Of a DNA stretch of 64,000 nucleotides, positions 23,201 to 31,100 are shown one piece after another. A program made the translations under genes and the position numbers. This stretch comes from Ascidia mentula. Lineage: Eukaryota > Chordata > Ascidiacea > Phlebobranchia > Ascidiidae. The notes under the pieces were generated by a model. The model was not told the origin of the DNA. It did no database searches and was given only the letters and a program-made list of their open reading frames with translations. Each line of letters starts with the position of its first letter. Positions within the stretch are counted from its first letter, which is position 1. The stretch lies in assembly GCA_947561715.1 (NCBI GenBank), contig OX387203.1, positions 496,001 through 560,000 of the forward strand. The letters run 5' to 3'.

Positions 23201-25065
23201 TGCCGCAATGGCAGCTTTGTCTCTAAACTGGCGCAATAACATTGAAGCAAAACCCTAACTCCACATTTGAAATGTCACTACAAGGTCAACCTAATGTAGT
23301 TGGGCCAAAACATTTATCAAGCAATCTGCGTTGTGTTGAAGAAGTTACATGGGAAAACCCCAAGTTATTTGTCATTTGTTTGATAGTCTTTGTTGCCCGT
23401 GAGACTGTTTGGTGATTTTGGTATCAAAAAGTTATGTGGAACAACTACCATTATTTGAACCAATTACGTTGCCGTATATGTAACACCACCATGTAGGTCT
23501 CATGCTTACGTTGACTATCCTGTCTCTCTTGATTGGTGTATGTTGTACAATGTAGTTCTTCAAAAACCTGGAGTTCGTGAATCTTGGCATCAACCACTTC
23601 AACATAACCTTGGATTTGGATATTGCTTGGACGGTCAAATTTCTTGGTGGGGTCGGAACTATGGAAATAAACAATTTCATCTATGTCTGATTAATCACAG
23701 TTGCAACAGGAAGTTGAACAAAAGAATTATTTTATCATCAACCAAACGCGAATTTGTAAACAGTTATCTGTAATTTATTTGCGGAAGTACTTCAGTTAAT
23801 GTGTTGCAAAGACACTAAACCCCAAAACATATGATCATGTTACTCTTGTTTGTCACTTCACCTCCTTCATCTGTTTCCTCTATGCATGTTTTGTACCAGT
23901 TGTCGTCATCAACAGTGACGTCAGGGCGTGGAATTGCACGTAGTCCCACATTAATATATCTCATCGGATGCAAGTTTTTGATAATGTAGAAAGTCCGTTT
24001 GTTACGTAACTTCCGGTGATCAATGTTATCTGAAAGAAGAAAGCTTTGAGTCAAAGTATGTGGGGGTTTGAAGTGCTTTATGGCGGCTTGCGAAGTTGTT
24101 GGTTCGGTTTTTAAGTTTCTTTTTTTGAATATTTCCTGATCAGGAAACCATGACATTAAACTGCACGAAACTTTCACAAAAGCAGTTTTTTAGCTGAAAT
24201 AACCCAAGAATAAACTTACCTCCTATATTCGTTATCATGTTTCCGTAATCGTCATATCCTCTACCGTTGAGTTGCCCTGACAACCGATCACGTAACGATT
24301 TACCATCGGCATCCTCGCCTTCATATTGCGGTGATGTCACGTTGTCAAGGTCGTACCAACTGATGACGTAATTCGATACTGTTTGATTCTGTAAGTGATA
24401 AATGCGTTGGACTTCAGGGTTTTTGCAAACTGTAAGTTTAAATGCGTGTTTACCAGGTCGCCTCGCGATTGGACAACAACTGACCACGTGACGTTGATGA
24501 CGTCATTCTTGGCCTTGCATTTGAAGTTACTGATGCGGAACGTAGATCCTTGAAGGGGAAACAAAATACAAGTAAGTCGGTCTCATTCTTAATTATAGGA
24601 AAATAACTAAACGTGTCTGAAAGTTGGTTTGGACGAAAGCCACAAAGTGTGAAATTTATTTTGTGTTTTTCGGCCAAGCTGCCTAAATGGGTTCAACACT
24701 AGCATGTGTGAACAACTTATGTCCAAGCTGGGTTCAAACGTCTTAACTAGCTGATCGCCTGCCCTCTCTTCTAACTACTGGTGTTTCAATCACACTCGAA
24801 TTTAAACCTTACGCTAAAAACTTTCTTTTGTGTACATTATGTAGGACATGACTGTGTTGAATACGACAAAATATCTAAAATAATTAATACAAGTCGTACG
24901 TATGCAAACATTTTCTCACTGCAAACTGTCTTGATTCTCCTGTCCTAAGAAACTACTGTTTCGTTAACAAAAAACACTTGGTTTAAAAAGAAACCTTCAC
25001 AAAAACTTACCGAATGCCAGCAAAAACATAAAACAGTGAATGAACAATTTCCAGAATTCAGCCAT
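10591..25065 (-). CDS. UMODL1-like EGF/FN3/SEA receptor, copy A (32 exons)
   Basis: Exons from 5': 25011-25065, 24220-24548, 23862-24029, 23510-23658, 22868-23000, 21330-21485, 21074-21233, 20776-20900, 20608-20708, 20331-20451, 20138-20257, 19717-19860, 19279-19431, 18779-18940, 18445-18557, 18077-18165, 17879-18003, 17494-17646, 17097-17309, 16590-16751, 16245-16402, 15976-16075, 14778-14957, 14624-14699, 14250-14556, 13965-14186, 13753-13882, 13535-13681, 13301-13417, 13067-13211, 11215-11261, 10591-10934. All junctions close in phase except after exon 2, which is 2 nt longer than in copy B and shifts the frame. About 1,633 residues otherwise. Order: signal peptide 1-19; receptor-like region 20-183; FN3 184-278; then three rounds of cbEGF-FN3-SEA (279-539, 540-801, 802-1063); cbEGF 1064-1123; S/T-rich linker; unknown region 1150-1368; two EGFs to 1456; TM ~1465-1490; tail to 1633. 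Architecture resembles UMODL1 without a clear ZP domain; function unknown. Confidence 0.88.
11145..11495. other. Segment present in unit A, deleted in unit B (351 bp)
   Basis: Unit A reads GGTTGCAT then 351 bp then AATTTGCAGTGACC; unit B joins GGTTGCATAATTTGCAGTG directly. The segment holds receptor exon 31 and the last codons of the 7TM gene. Confidence 0.85.
11446..12258 (-). CDS. Intronless 7TM receptor-like gene nested in copy A
   Basis: A 270-residue single-exon ORF starting at ATG 12256-12258. Seven hydrophobic segments can be drawn: ~4-25, 33-54, 71-93, 106-128, 150-176, 206-228 and 235-255. The N-terminus is very short, there is a WRQHFRR stretch after segment 3, and the C-terminal tail has about 15 residues (KDWKVRFLPLLERVQ). 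It lies in the intron between the TM exon and the tail exons of the host receptor, on the same strand, and has its own TATA box. The topology suggests a GPCR-like membrane protein. I do not recognise the family: no clear DRY or NPxxY motif. Copy B has a near-identical twin, and both remain open, which supports it being a real gene. Confidence 0.8.
   Translation of the reverse strand: MAENAVCWVLIIVTSLHLLMMLLYVIKGKLNWLDSVSFVCLGATLVRLISIATLQNNTDITDMECETHDVIWHTTGHLCSLLTYVSLWRQHFRRVKMVLLYPGEEKLVILVSWISCAVTVWSKLFLFLYTRMNEGMTLNGGVCAQRYYIIGWAYKEIVWKCIAGLVYFSTFSLLAITFHVTVSAGTRFASNDMATTDTFIEAKRSRYIIASYLLLDTSFNIAPITFYSGGGDFIPWAVWKSSVMVVNNLMVTANYKDWKVRFLPLLERVQ
12309..12315 (-). promoter_or_regulatory. 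TATA box of the nested 7TM gene (copy A)
   Basis: TATAAAA on the minus strand, about 50 nt upstream of the ATG. It leaves room for a ~20-25-nt 5' UTR. Conserved in copy B. Confidence 0.65.
12347..12420. mobile_element. Possible hAT-like terminal repeat remnant
   Basis: CAGTGCTTTTCAAACTTTT followed by GTGGCCCC resembles the ends of many hAT transposons (CAGTG-TTCTCAAACTTTT). No matching inverted end or target-site duplication was found. Present in both units (27465 onward in B), so it predates the duplication. Confidence 0.3.
12430..13066. other. Intronic stretch between 7TM gene and TM exon
   Basis: No ORF or motif of note. Lies within the receptor's intron 30 and upstream of the nested gene's TATA box, so it may serve as its promoter. 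Confidence 0.4.
13067..14957 (-). other. Copy A membrane-proximal part: EGFs, unknown region, TM
   Basis: cbEGF at 14778-14957 (DVDECIVTKLNDCHLFADC). A Ser/Thr/Gln-rich linker follows (14624-14699). The 14250-14556, 13965-14186 and 13753-13882 exons encode a region I do not recognise, with a furin-like RVKR and a DFNFNFND repeat. EGFs at 13535-13681 (DVKECKS...GSFTCHC) and 13301-13417 (CKPSPCYNGGAC...CICTDEYKGDFC). The TM exon 13067-13211 gives a helix (VMIALLAVGGALFVVMIGL) followed by a strongly basic stop-transfer stretch (HRRNRRRKRR). Confidence 0.8.
15109..15260. repeat. GC-rich repeat-like insert in receptor intron 22
   Basis: A G-run/C-run block (GGGCGTCCGTAGGGGGGCGAGG...GCTCCCCCTG) sits in an AT-rich intron and has the look of an interspersed element end. 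No ends, duplications or coding content are visible. Also in unit B near 30223. Confidence 0.3.
15976..17646 (-). other. Copy A module 3: cbEGF, FN3, SEA
   Basis: cbEGF at 17494-17646 (DFNECNTTWEDCSAHAQC). FN3 in 17097-17309 (with a Thr/Pro-rich lead-in) and 16590-16751. SEA in two exons, 16245-16402 and 15976-16075 (TYRLYLHLPSV, then ASVEFGSVGEVKLMP). The donor at 16584-16589 is GTGAGT; a nearby GTTAGA would break phase and was rejected. Confidence 0.8.
17879..19860 (-). other. Copy A module 2: cbEGF, FN3, SEA
   Basis: cbEGF at 19717-19860 opens with DINEC, the calcium-binding signature, and has CVNLPGTFTCRC. FN3 in two exons, 19279-19431 and 18779-18940 (SPTSFSVSLNDPRTISLSW, then VYECRVASANRR). 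SEA in three exons, 18445-18557, 18077-18165 and 17879-18003 (FIYVATLNLTSVIYT, GLDMDTILIT). The exon pattern 1+2+3 repeats module 1, which argues for internal module duplication. Confidence 0.82.
20138..21485 (-). other. Copy A module 1: cbEGF, FN3, SEA
   Basis: cbEGF at 21330-21485 (SDPCGRKDIKCDKKAVC...GTYRCECRG). FN3 in two exons at 21074-21233 and 20776-20900 (PPTSVALEVVSS, then YEFRVRAVTD...WSPW). SEA in three exons at 20608-20708, 20331-20451 and 20138-20257 (YRYKLTFDFTLKEE, GDGNVRVQSIVFT, DRQSIFVT). SEA domains often self-cleave in secreted or membrane mucins; no clear GSVVV site is seen. Confidence 0.82.
22286..22366. other. Long hairpin in receptor intron 5 (copy A)
   Basis: AGAAAAAGCTCTG (22286-22298) is the exact complement of CAGAGCTTTTTCT (22354-22366). 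A second, inner stem pairs AAAGTAA (22310-22316) with TTACTTT (22326-22332). Copy B keeps both (37378-37389 with 37444-37455). Confidence 0.6.
22868..25065 (-). other. Copy A N-terminal region: signal peptide, receptor-like domain, first FN3
   Basis: Exon 1 encodes MAEFWKLFIHCFMFLLAFG, a signal peptide. Exon 2 has an FKCKAKNDVINVTWSV strand pair like the first half of a cytokine-receptor domain. Exons 4 and 5 form an FN3 (PTPPRNLTVQAIS...MLKW, then FVYQFRVAAVNS...FSEWV). The FSEWV ending recalls the WSxWS-type box of class I cytokine receptors, but homology to them is not shown. Confidence 0.75.
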
Positions 25066-26393
25066 CTTTGACTTCGCGCACAAACCAAGTTGACTCCAAG
25101 GGGTTTTGTTAATTGTGATGTAATAACCACCTTCTCATCCAATCATCATACTTGCATGTGTAATTATCAGAACCCTCTTCTACGCCTGTTTTGTGACGTC
25201 ACAGTGTAATTCTCTGTCCTTGTTTGATGACAAATTATGTCACAAAGTTCAAAGAAAAACAAACAAAAGAATTCTGTGCGTTGCTTTTAACATAAATTAA
25301 TCCCTTTTCACTTTTTATTTTGCGTCGCAAAACTGGTTTCAAAATTTCTGCTCAAATATTCTCTCCAAAAGAACTGTGAAAACTTTTACATTTTCTCGAT
25401 CAAGAAGATAAATTAAATTCCAACTCACAGTAAAATCTTACAGTGCTAAAAGCTTTCGCACTGTTGAAAGAAACTTGTCTGGCGAGTCCTGTGTGAACGT
25501 GTAGGTTTGAGCCCCGGGCGATCCAACTTACCACATAACAATGGAGGTGGTACGAAGGTTGCTGGTTCGAATCCCAAGGTTTCCTCCAAAAGGTTAATTT
25601 CGTTTTATTCACGCAAGTTTATATATTTAAGTATTGGCGACATAAATTTGCCATAGAAGCGAACACGGCGTGGAATTTTTATGCAGTTTTATTGGTTCTT
25701 TGACTTTGCCAAGGTCATGAATGTTGAAACAATGGTGGACACTAAAATGTGTATTTTACTGCCGCCAGGTGGCAAAAAAGAGCAAACACAGTTGTATCAA
25801 ATTTAGCAGAAAATAAAATTTATTTCGTTTTAATTGGTAATCCGCTAGATGTCAGTAACTGCTCCACATCGTTTTCAACATAGACACTGACATAAGTTCA
25901 AGAAAAATTGAATGTTTCATGGACAAAATATCGTTTGGTCGAAGAGTAAAGTGTGGCGCCGTGTTTAGAATATCTACTTAACATTAACATCTTGCGTGCT
26001 TGTGGTGAACCGGGTGGTTTAGTGTTGCAATTTGTTAAAACAGCTTGTGGTCAAATAGAGAATGGCGGTTTTTGTGATTATTATTATTTCCCCTATTCTG
26101 GGCATTCTGATGAAATAGTTGATCTTGGTATATTGAGTCTTGTTACTCCTTTTGCTATTGTCTTCCTAACTTTTTTTGTGTTCAAAGTGATCGTAATTCT
26201 AACTTACAGACTATTATTTTTTTAAATGTGGCGATTTTTAGTAAAATTATTGTTTTGTGCGTTGTCATTTCCAACAGATGTGTCTGATTTATTAGTTTAG
26301 TTAGGTCTTTTCCCCTGTGAGACAATTCTGGAAACCATTTTGTCTGCAACATTGGTCAGAGTGAATAAAATGCGTAGCTTTATGGTCTCGATT
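25066..26393. other. Upstream region of receptor copy A and duplication junction
   Basis: A TGACGTCA palindrome at ~25195 lies 130 bp before the ATG and is kept in copy B. A tRNA B-box-like motif is at 25564-25574. The 25953-26225 ORF begins at GTG and differs between units at many codons, so it is unlikely to be coding. The unit junction is at 26393/26394. Confidence 0.5.
25564..25574 (+). repeat. tRNA B-box-like motif, possible SINE (unit A)
   Basis: GGTTCGAATCC preceded by GAAGGTTGCT. A second T-arm-like block (GGTTTGAGCCCC) lies ~60 bp upstream. No cloverleaf can be folded by eye. The unit B copy is at 40635-40645. Confidence 0.3.
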
Positions 26394-26580
26394 TGTTTTG
26401 TGCTGCAGATCAGAGTTGTTAATATTTCATGATAAACTCCTTGTATGTTTTTACACAATTGACCAAGAATCAATCGCATGATTTTAAAAAAAACGTTGCA
26501 TGGCAACAGAAATGCGAAACCTTTGTTGCGCAGCCTGCTATGCATGGATTTATCATAAATATTTTCACTGCATAACTGCC

Positions 26581-27375
26581 CTAGGAAGTGCATATTTTTT
26601 TGACGGTTGCATAATTTGCAGTGACCATTAGGTTGTTCACAACCATAACACTGCTCTTCCATACCGCCCATGGTATAAAATCTCCACCACCACTGTAGAA
26701 CGTAATTGGGGCGATGTTAAATGACGTATCAAGCAGTAAATATGACGCAATAATATAGCGACTTCGTTTGGCTTCAATAAACGTATCTGTGGTTGCCATG
26801 TCGTTGGAAGCGAATCGAGTTCCCGCGCTAACTGTCACGTGAAACGTAATAGCCAATAGGGAGAAGGTTGAAAAGTAGACCAAGCCGGCAATGCATTTCC
26901 ACACAATCTCTTTGTACGCCCAGCCAATGATGTAATATCGTTGCGCACAAACACCACCGTTCAAGGTCATTCCTTCGTTCATTCTCGTGTACAAAAACAG
27001 AAACAACTTGCTCCAGACCGTCACAGCGCAAGATATCCACGACACCAGGATAACCAGCTTTTCTTCTCCCGGATAAAGAAGCACCATTTTCACTCTACGG
27101 AAATGTTGACGCCACAAACTGACGTAAGTCAACAACGAACATAGGTGACCTGTCGTATGCCATATGACGTCATGCGTCTCACACTCCATGTCCGTGACGT
27201 CAGTATTGTTTTGTAAGGTTGCAATGCTAATTAACCTCACCAAAGTAGCACCAAGACACACGAAAGAGACTGAATCGAGCCAGTGTAGTTTCCCTTTTAT
27301 GACGTACAGAAGCATCATCAATAGATGTAGTGACGTAACAATAATTAGCACCCAACACACTGCATTCTCTGCCAT
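26581..27375 (-). CDS. Intronless 7TM receptor-like gene, copy B
   Basis: A 264-residue single-exon ORF, ATG at 27373-27375. It matches copy A through the seventh hydrophobic segment with two visible residue changes (Asn to His at ~30, Ile to Val at ~60). After NY the 351-bp deletion gives a new C-terminus, ATVKKICTS, in place of the 15-residue tail of copy A. The TATA box is kept. An intact frame in both copies suggests selection or a recent duplication. Confidence 0.78.
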   Translation of the reverse strand: MAENAVCWVLIIVTSLHLLMMLLYVIKGKLHWLDSVSFVCLGATLVRLISIATLQNNTDVTDMECETHDVIWHTTGHLCSLLTYVSLWRQHFRRVKMVLLYPGEEKLVILVSWISCAVTVWSKLFLFLYTRMNEGMTLNGGVCAQRYYIIGWAYKEIVWKCIAGLVYFSTFSLLAITFHVTVSAGTRFASNDMATTDTFIEAKRSRYIIASYLLLDTSFNIAPITFYSGGGDFIPWAVWKSSVMVVNNLMVTANYATVKKICTS

Positions 27376-27426
27376 TTTTATTTAGACTTATCGAAGAAGT
27401 TGCTAAATGTAAATAACAGCGGGAGT

Positions 27427-27433
27427 TTTATAC
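27427..27433 (-). promoter_or_regulatory. TATA box of the nested 7TM gene (copy B)
   Basis: Same TATAAAA and same distance to the ATG as in copy A. Confidence 0.6.
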
Positions 27434-28185
27434 AAAACTGGTACGACCAAACGATCTTTTAAAATCAGTGCTTTTCAAACTTTTGTGCTTCGTGGCCCCT
27501 ACTGTAACGATCAATGGCCTGTACCCCTCCTCTCATCCGCTAAAAATGGCGAGCGAACACAAGCCAAACTTCAAGTTTTTTAATGAAACCCTGCTTTACT
27601 CAGACAAACATAATTTCTGATATACTTCGGAGTGTAATCTGTTTGAGCTGTGTGAGCATTTATACGAGGGCAAAGCTGTAATGTTGTCACACGTAACATA
27701 TGTTTAAGATATCATGTCACAACTGCCGCTGCTTTCTGCACCTGTCCGTATAACTGTTTAGTCCCAATTCCAACCAACACAAACAAATGTATAATACACC
27801 GTGCCATATGTATGGAGGAACGAAATAGTCCACACCACACTATCGTGTTTCTATCCCATCCTGATCGTCAATTACACGGTGCATATGCCAAAGCTATCGC
27901 AAGTTTAATAGACTCCAACCGATTTTCAACTTTAATCATTTGCGGCTGTGTAACTCTTTTTGCAATCAATAGATAAATTGTTCCAATTTTTTTTTAACCT
28001 TGCGGACGCTCCGTCTCGTTGGAAGTTTTTAGATTTAGTTTCAACAATAAAACAGGCCAAATGTTCTATAAACGTTAAGTTATATTTTATAAACGTAAAT
28101 CTTAAAACGTAAAACCCCCAGTTTACTGAAAATGCCCAAAAAACATTCATTGCATTTCTAAATGCCAGTTCCCTCTGATTCCTAC

Positions 28186-31100
28186 CTTTCCTCCATTTCC
28201 CGCCGTTTCCTCCTTCTATTCCTTCTGTGCGCGAAGCAGGTCGCAATTTAAACCAATCATCATCACAAACAACGCCCCTCCCACCGCTAGGAGCGCTATC
28301 ATCACTGTGTTTTCACCATTTTCTTCCGGTTCTATGACACAATAAGCATTGTTACAATATAATGTAAGATGCGTGCTTCAAAACAACTATTTTTCTCAAT
28401 TGTCATAATGACAACTTTACTTTTTATTTGACAGAAATCTCCTTTGTATTCATCCGTACAAATACACTGCGGCTCTCCAACATCCGGCAAAGGACGGCAC
28501 GCTCCTCCGTTGTAACAAGGACTCGGCTTGCACTGATCTGATCAAATCCAACAGTCAGAAAGTAAGTGAAGAGTTTTGTTGTTACAAAATATCTCATTGT
28601 CTTACGAAGTAAAATTATAAAGAATAAGCATTGGGTTTAATTTAATTATCCCACCTATGCAAAACCTGCCGGGTCTCTCCGGTTTTTTGTCCTTCATAAA
28701 CGGTTTACAGTGACACGTGAATGAACCTTCTGTGTCGATACAAATCGCCATTTTTACGTCACAATCAGTCATTATTTTCAACGATTTGCATTCTTTTACG
28801 TCTGAAAACGGAGAACAGAATTCAGAAAACAGAATTTCTAAACTTTAATATGCGTTTGCAAGACGTAGTACCTCTGACAATGGCGTACTTGGGGTCAAAG
28901 GTCACACTTGGCGAGTCATTATTCGGTGTTACGACACCTGGGGGCGATAATTTGTTTAAATAAGATTGAAATTCCGCTTGGAGCGCCCGAGAGTTGGTAT
29001 TCTGCAAATCAAACAAAGTTTGGGTTCACTAAACAATTAACGTATCGTGCATAACATGTATTCTATGTAAGAACGTTTCCCACCTGTACAATTGCTGGTG
29101 GTTTCTTTGTGGTAACGGGAGCCGGTTGCATAAGATCATTGAAATTGAAATCCAATTGTCGTTTGACTCGATTTGCATTAATTGAAGCGTCCAGGACAAG
29201 TAAAAAAACAGCGCGTAGTTTCTTACGTAACAATAGGCTTTCCGTTGTGACGTCAACTACAGTTTTCTTCCCAAGAAATGACGTAAAAGCGAAATGCAAC
29301 TAAAAATTCATCATGTTACATAACGTCAAATTCTATCGAATAATGGAATAATGACTGCTTACCGCGTCACTGATTCTGCGTTTTACCGGTGATTTCCCTA
29401 TAATGGTACTCTGTGATATGTTGACACCTTTTATCTCCATGACAACCATCTCGCCGGAGAACCTCAACACGTCTGTTACGTCACAGATGTATTGAACAGG
29501 CGAATGGTATAAATGGATAATACGACATGTTTACCTTTGCAAACCCCTGTGACGTTCATTTGATCTTTCGGGCAACCTCCTGACGATGACGTCACAACTA
29601 TAGCTTTCTTCGTTGTTCGGGGTATCCGCGTGGTGGCGGAAGAGAACGTTGTCGTTTGAATTATTGACCTGAAACAGGATTGGACGTTATATCGGGAGTA
29701 CCGTTTGTAGGTAATTATTTATCCAGCTGTTGTACCTTGTCTGTGTGGTAATTTGCTGTTGATTGGTAAAAGTCTGTTGAATGGTGCTTGAAGGCATTGG
29801 TAGGGATTTACCTGTATATGAAAAAAAACATCAAAAACAAATAAAATTAGTTAAATTCTAGGTTTCAAGTTATAGTGGTAGGAAATTACTCGGTGTAATT
29901 CTTGTGGGGGGTTCCATAGCTACACAATGTCTTCCTCTCAATAGACAGTATAAACCTCCTTCGTCTATGTAACCTTTCTTGCACGAACATTGATAATCAC
30001 CGTTTGTGTTCGAACAATCGGCAAACAAATGACAATCGTTTAATTTCGTGACAATGCACTCATCCACGTCTGCAACAAATAGTAATTGTTACTTTGATTT
30101 TGGCATTATGACGTCAAAAGTTACTGGATTTGATTTTTGCCCCGGAGAGTAAAGTTGGTGTCGTATTTTAATTAATCTTGGTTTGTGAAAGTTTAATGAA
30201 ATATAACAGCCTTCAAGTCATGGGCGTCCGTAGGGGGGCGAGGGGGCATTTGCTCCCCCTGTGGAAATAAAAACTATAACACATACTTATCAGGGCTGAG
30301 GATTGGCAACACAGAAATAATTTAAAAACAAATTTTTCCTTTTTTTTTTCTGAGGGCGCCTTTATTCCGAGCCAATTTAGCCACCATGCTTTAATGAGTT
30401 ACATAATGAAGCAACAAGCCTCTGATCATAGTCAACTGACGATGCTTATGGTAACTTACATAAGCGAAATCGATTTTCCACAATAAAATCTGCTGGCGTT
30501 AATCAAGAGTATTGTTGTTTCATTATATACACCAACTAAAGTAATTTGCTGTCGCAGATAAATAGACAATGCCTAACCGATAGCTAGATCCCTCTACAGC
30601 TATTAAGCAAGTCCTACCTTCAATGAGTTATTTTTACACCGAAAAACGCTTCCTAATCACAAACCGTTTAGGTTGAAGAAACGGATCCAGAATGAAGATT
30701 TTTCATTTTCCTCTCCGGTTAAATAAGCTCTCTTGATCAAACTAATAACCCCTGTACTCCGGGCGGTAAAGAATATTAACATCGAAGCCAAAGATCCTGC
30801 ATATAATATGACGTCATATGTTACACGAAAATACTTAAATAAGAGGAATGACGTCAGTCACCAGCTGATGAGACCTGGTTGGTCGAAACAGTGTGCAAAC
30901 TGTCTGCAGCTTAAGCTTGAATGATTTTTTTTCATTTAATGTTTGACGCAAAATAAAAACTACGGTTAAACTTTTCCGTTTTGCAATTTAAGATGAGGTT
31001 GCTTTAAAAACAAACATAGATAATTTCAACCCATGTGACAGCACTTTTGTATGCTTAATACAGGTGGCAGTGTTCAGTGGGCAATCATACCTCTATCTGG

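Larger units (their letters stand above)
10926..26393. repeat. Tandem duplication unit A
   Basis: Directly repeated with unit B (26394-41459). Left boundary: shared sequence starts at TGTTTTGTGCTGCAG (10926 and 26394). Right boundary: both units end in GGTCTCGATTT (26393 and 41459). Contains receptor copy A from tail-exon acceptor to promoter plus the nested 7TM gene. By eye, coding parts differ by well under 2% and introns more, with several indels. Confidence 0.95.

Noticed and set aside
24425-24448. A 24-nt micro-intron (GTAAAC...TTACAG) in receptor exon 2 to explain the A/B length difference
   Set aside because: Removal does not restore phase in either copy and the length is below any plausible intron.
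25953-26225. 90-codon plus-strand ORF with a hydrophobic end
   Set aside because: Starts at GTG, and the copy in unit B (41025-41255) differs at many codons and in length; looks non-coding.
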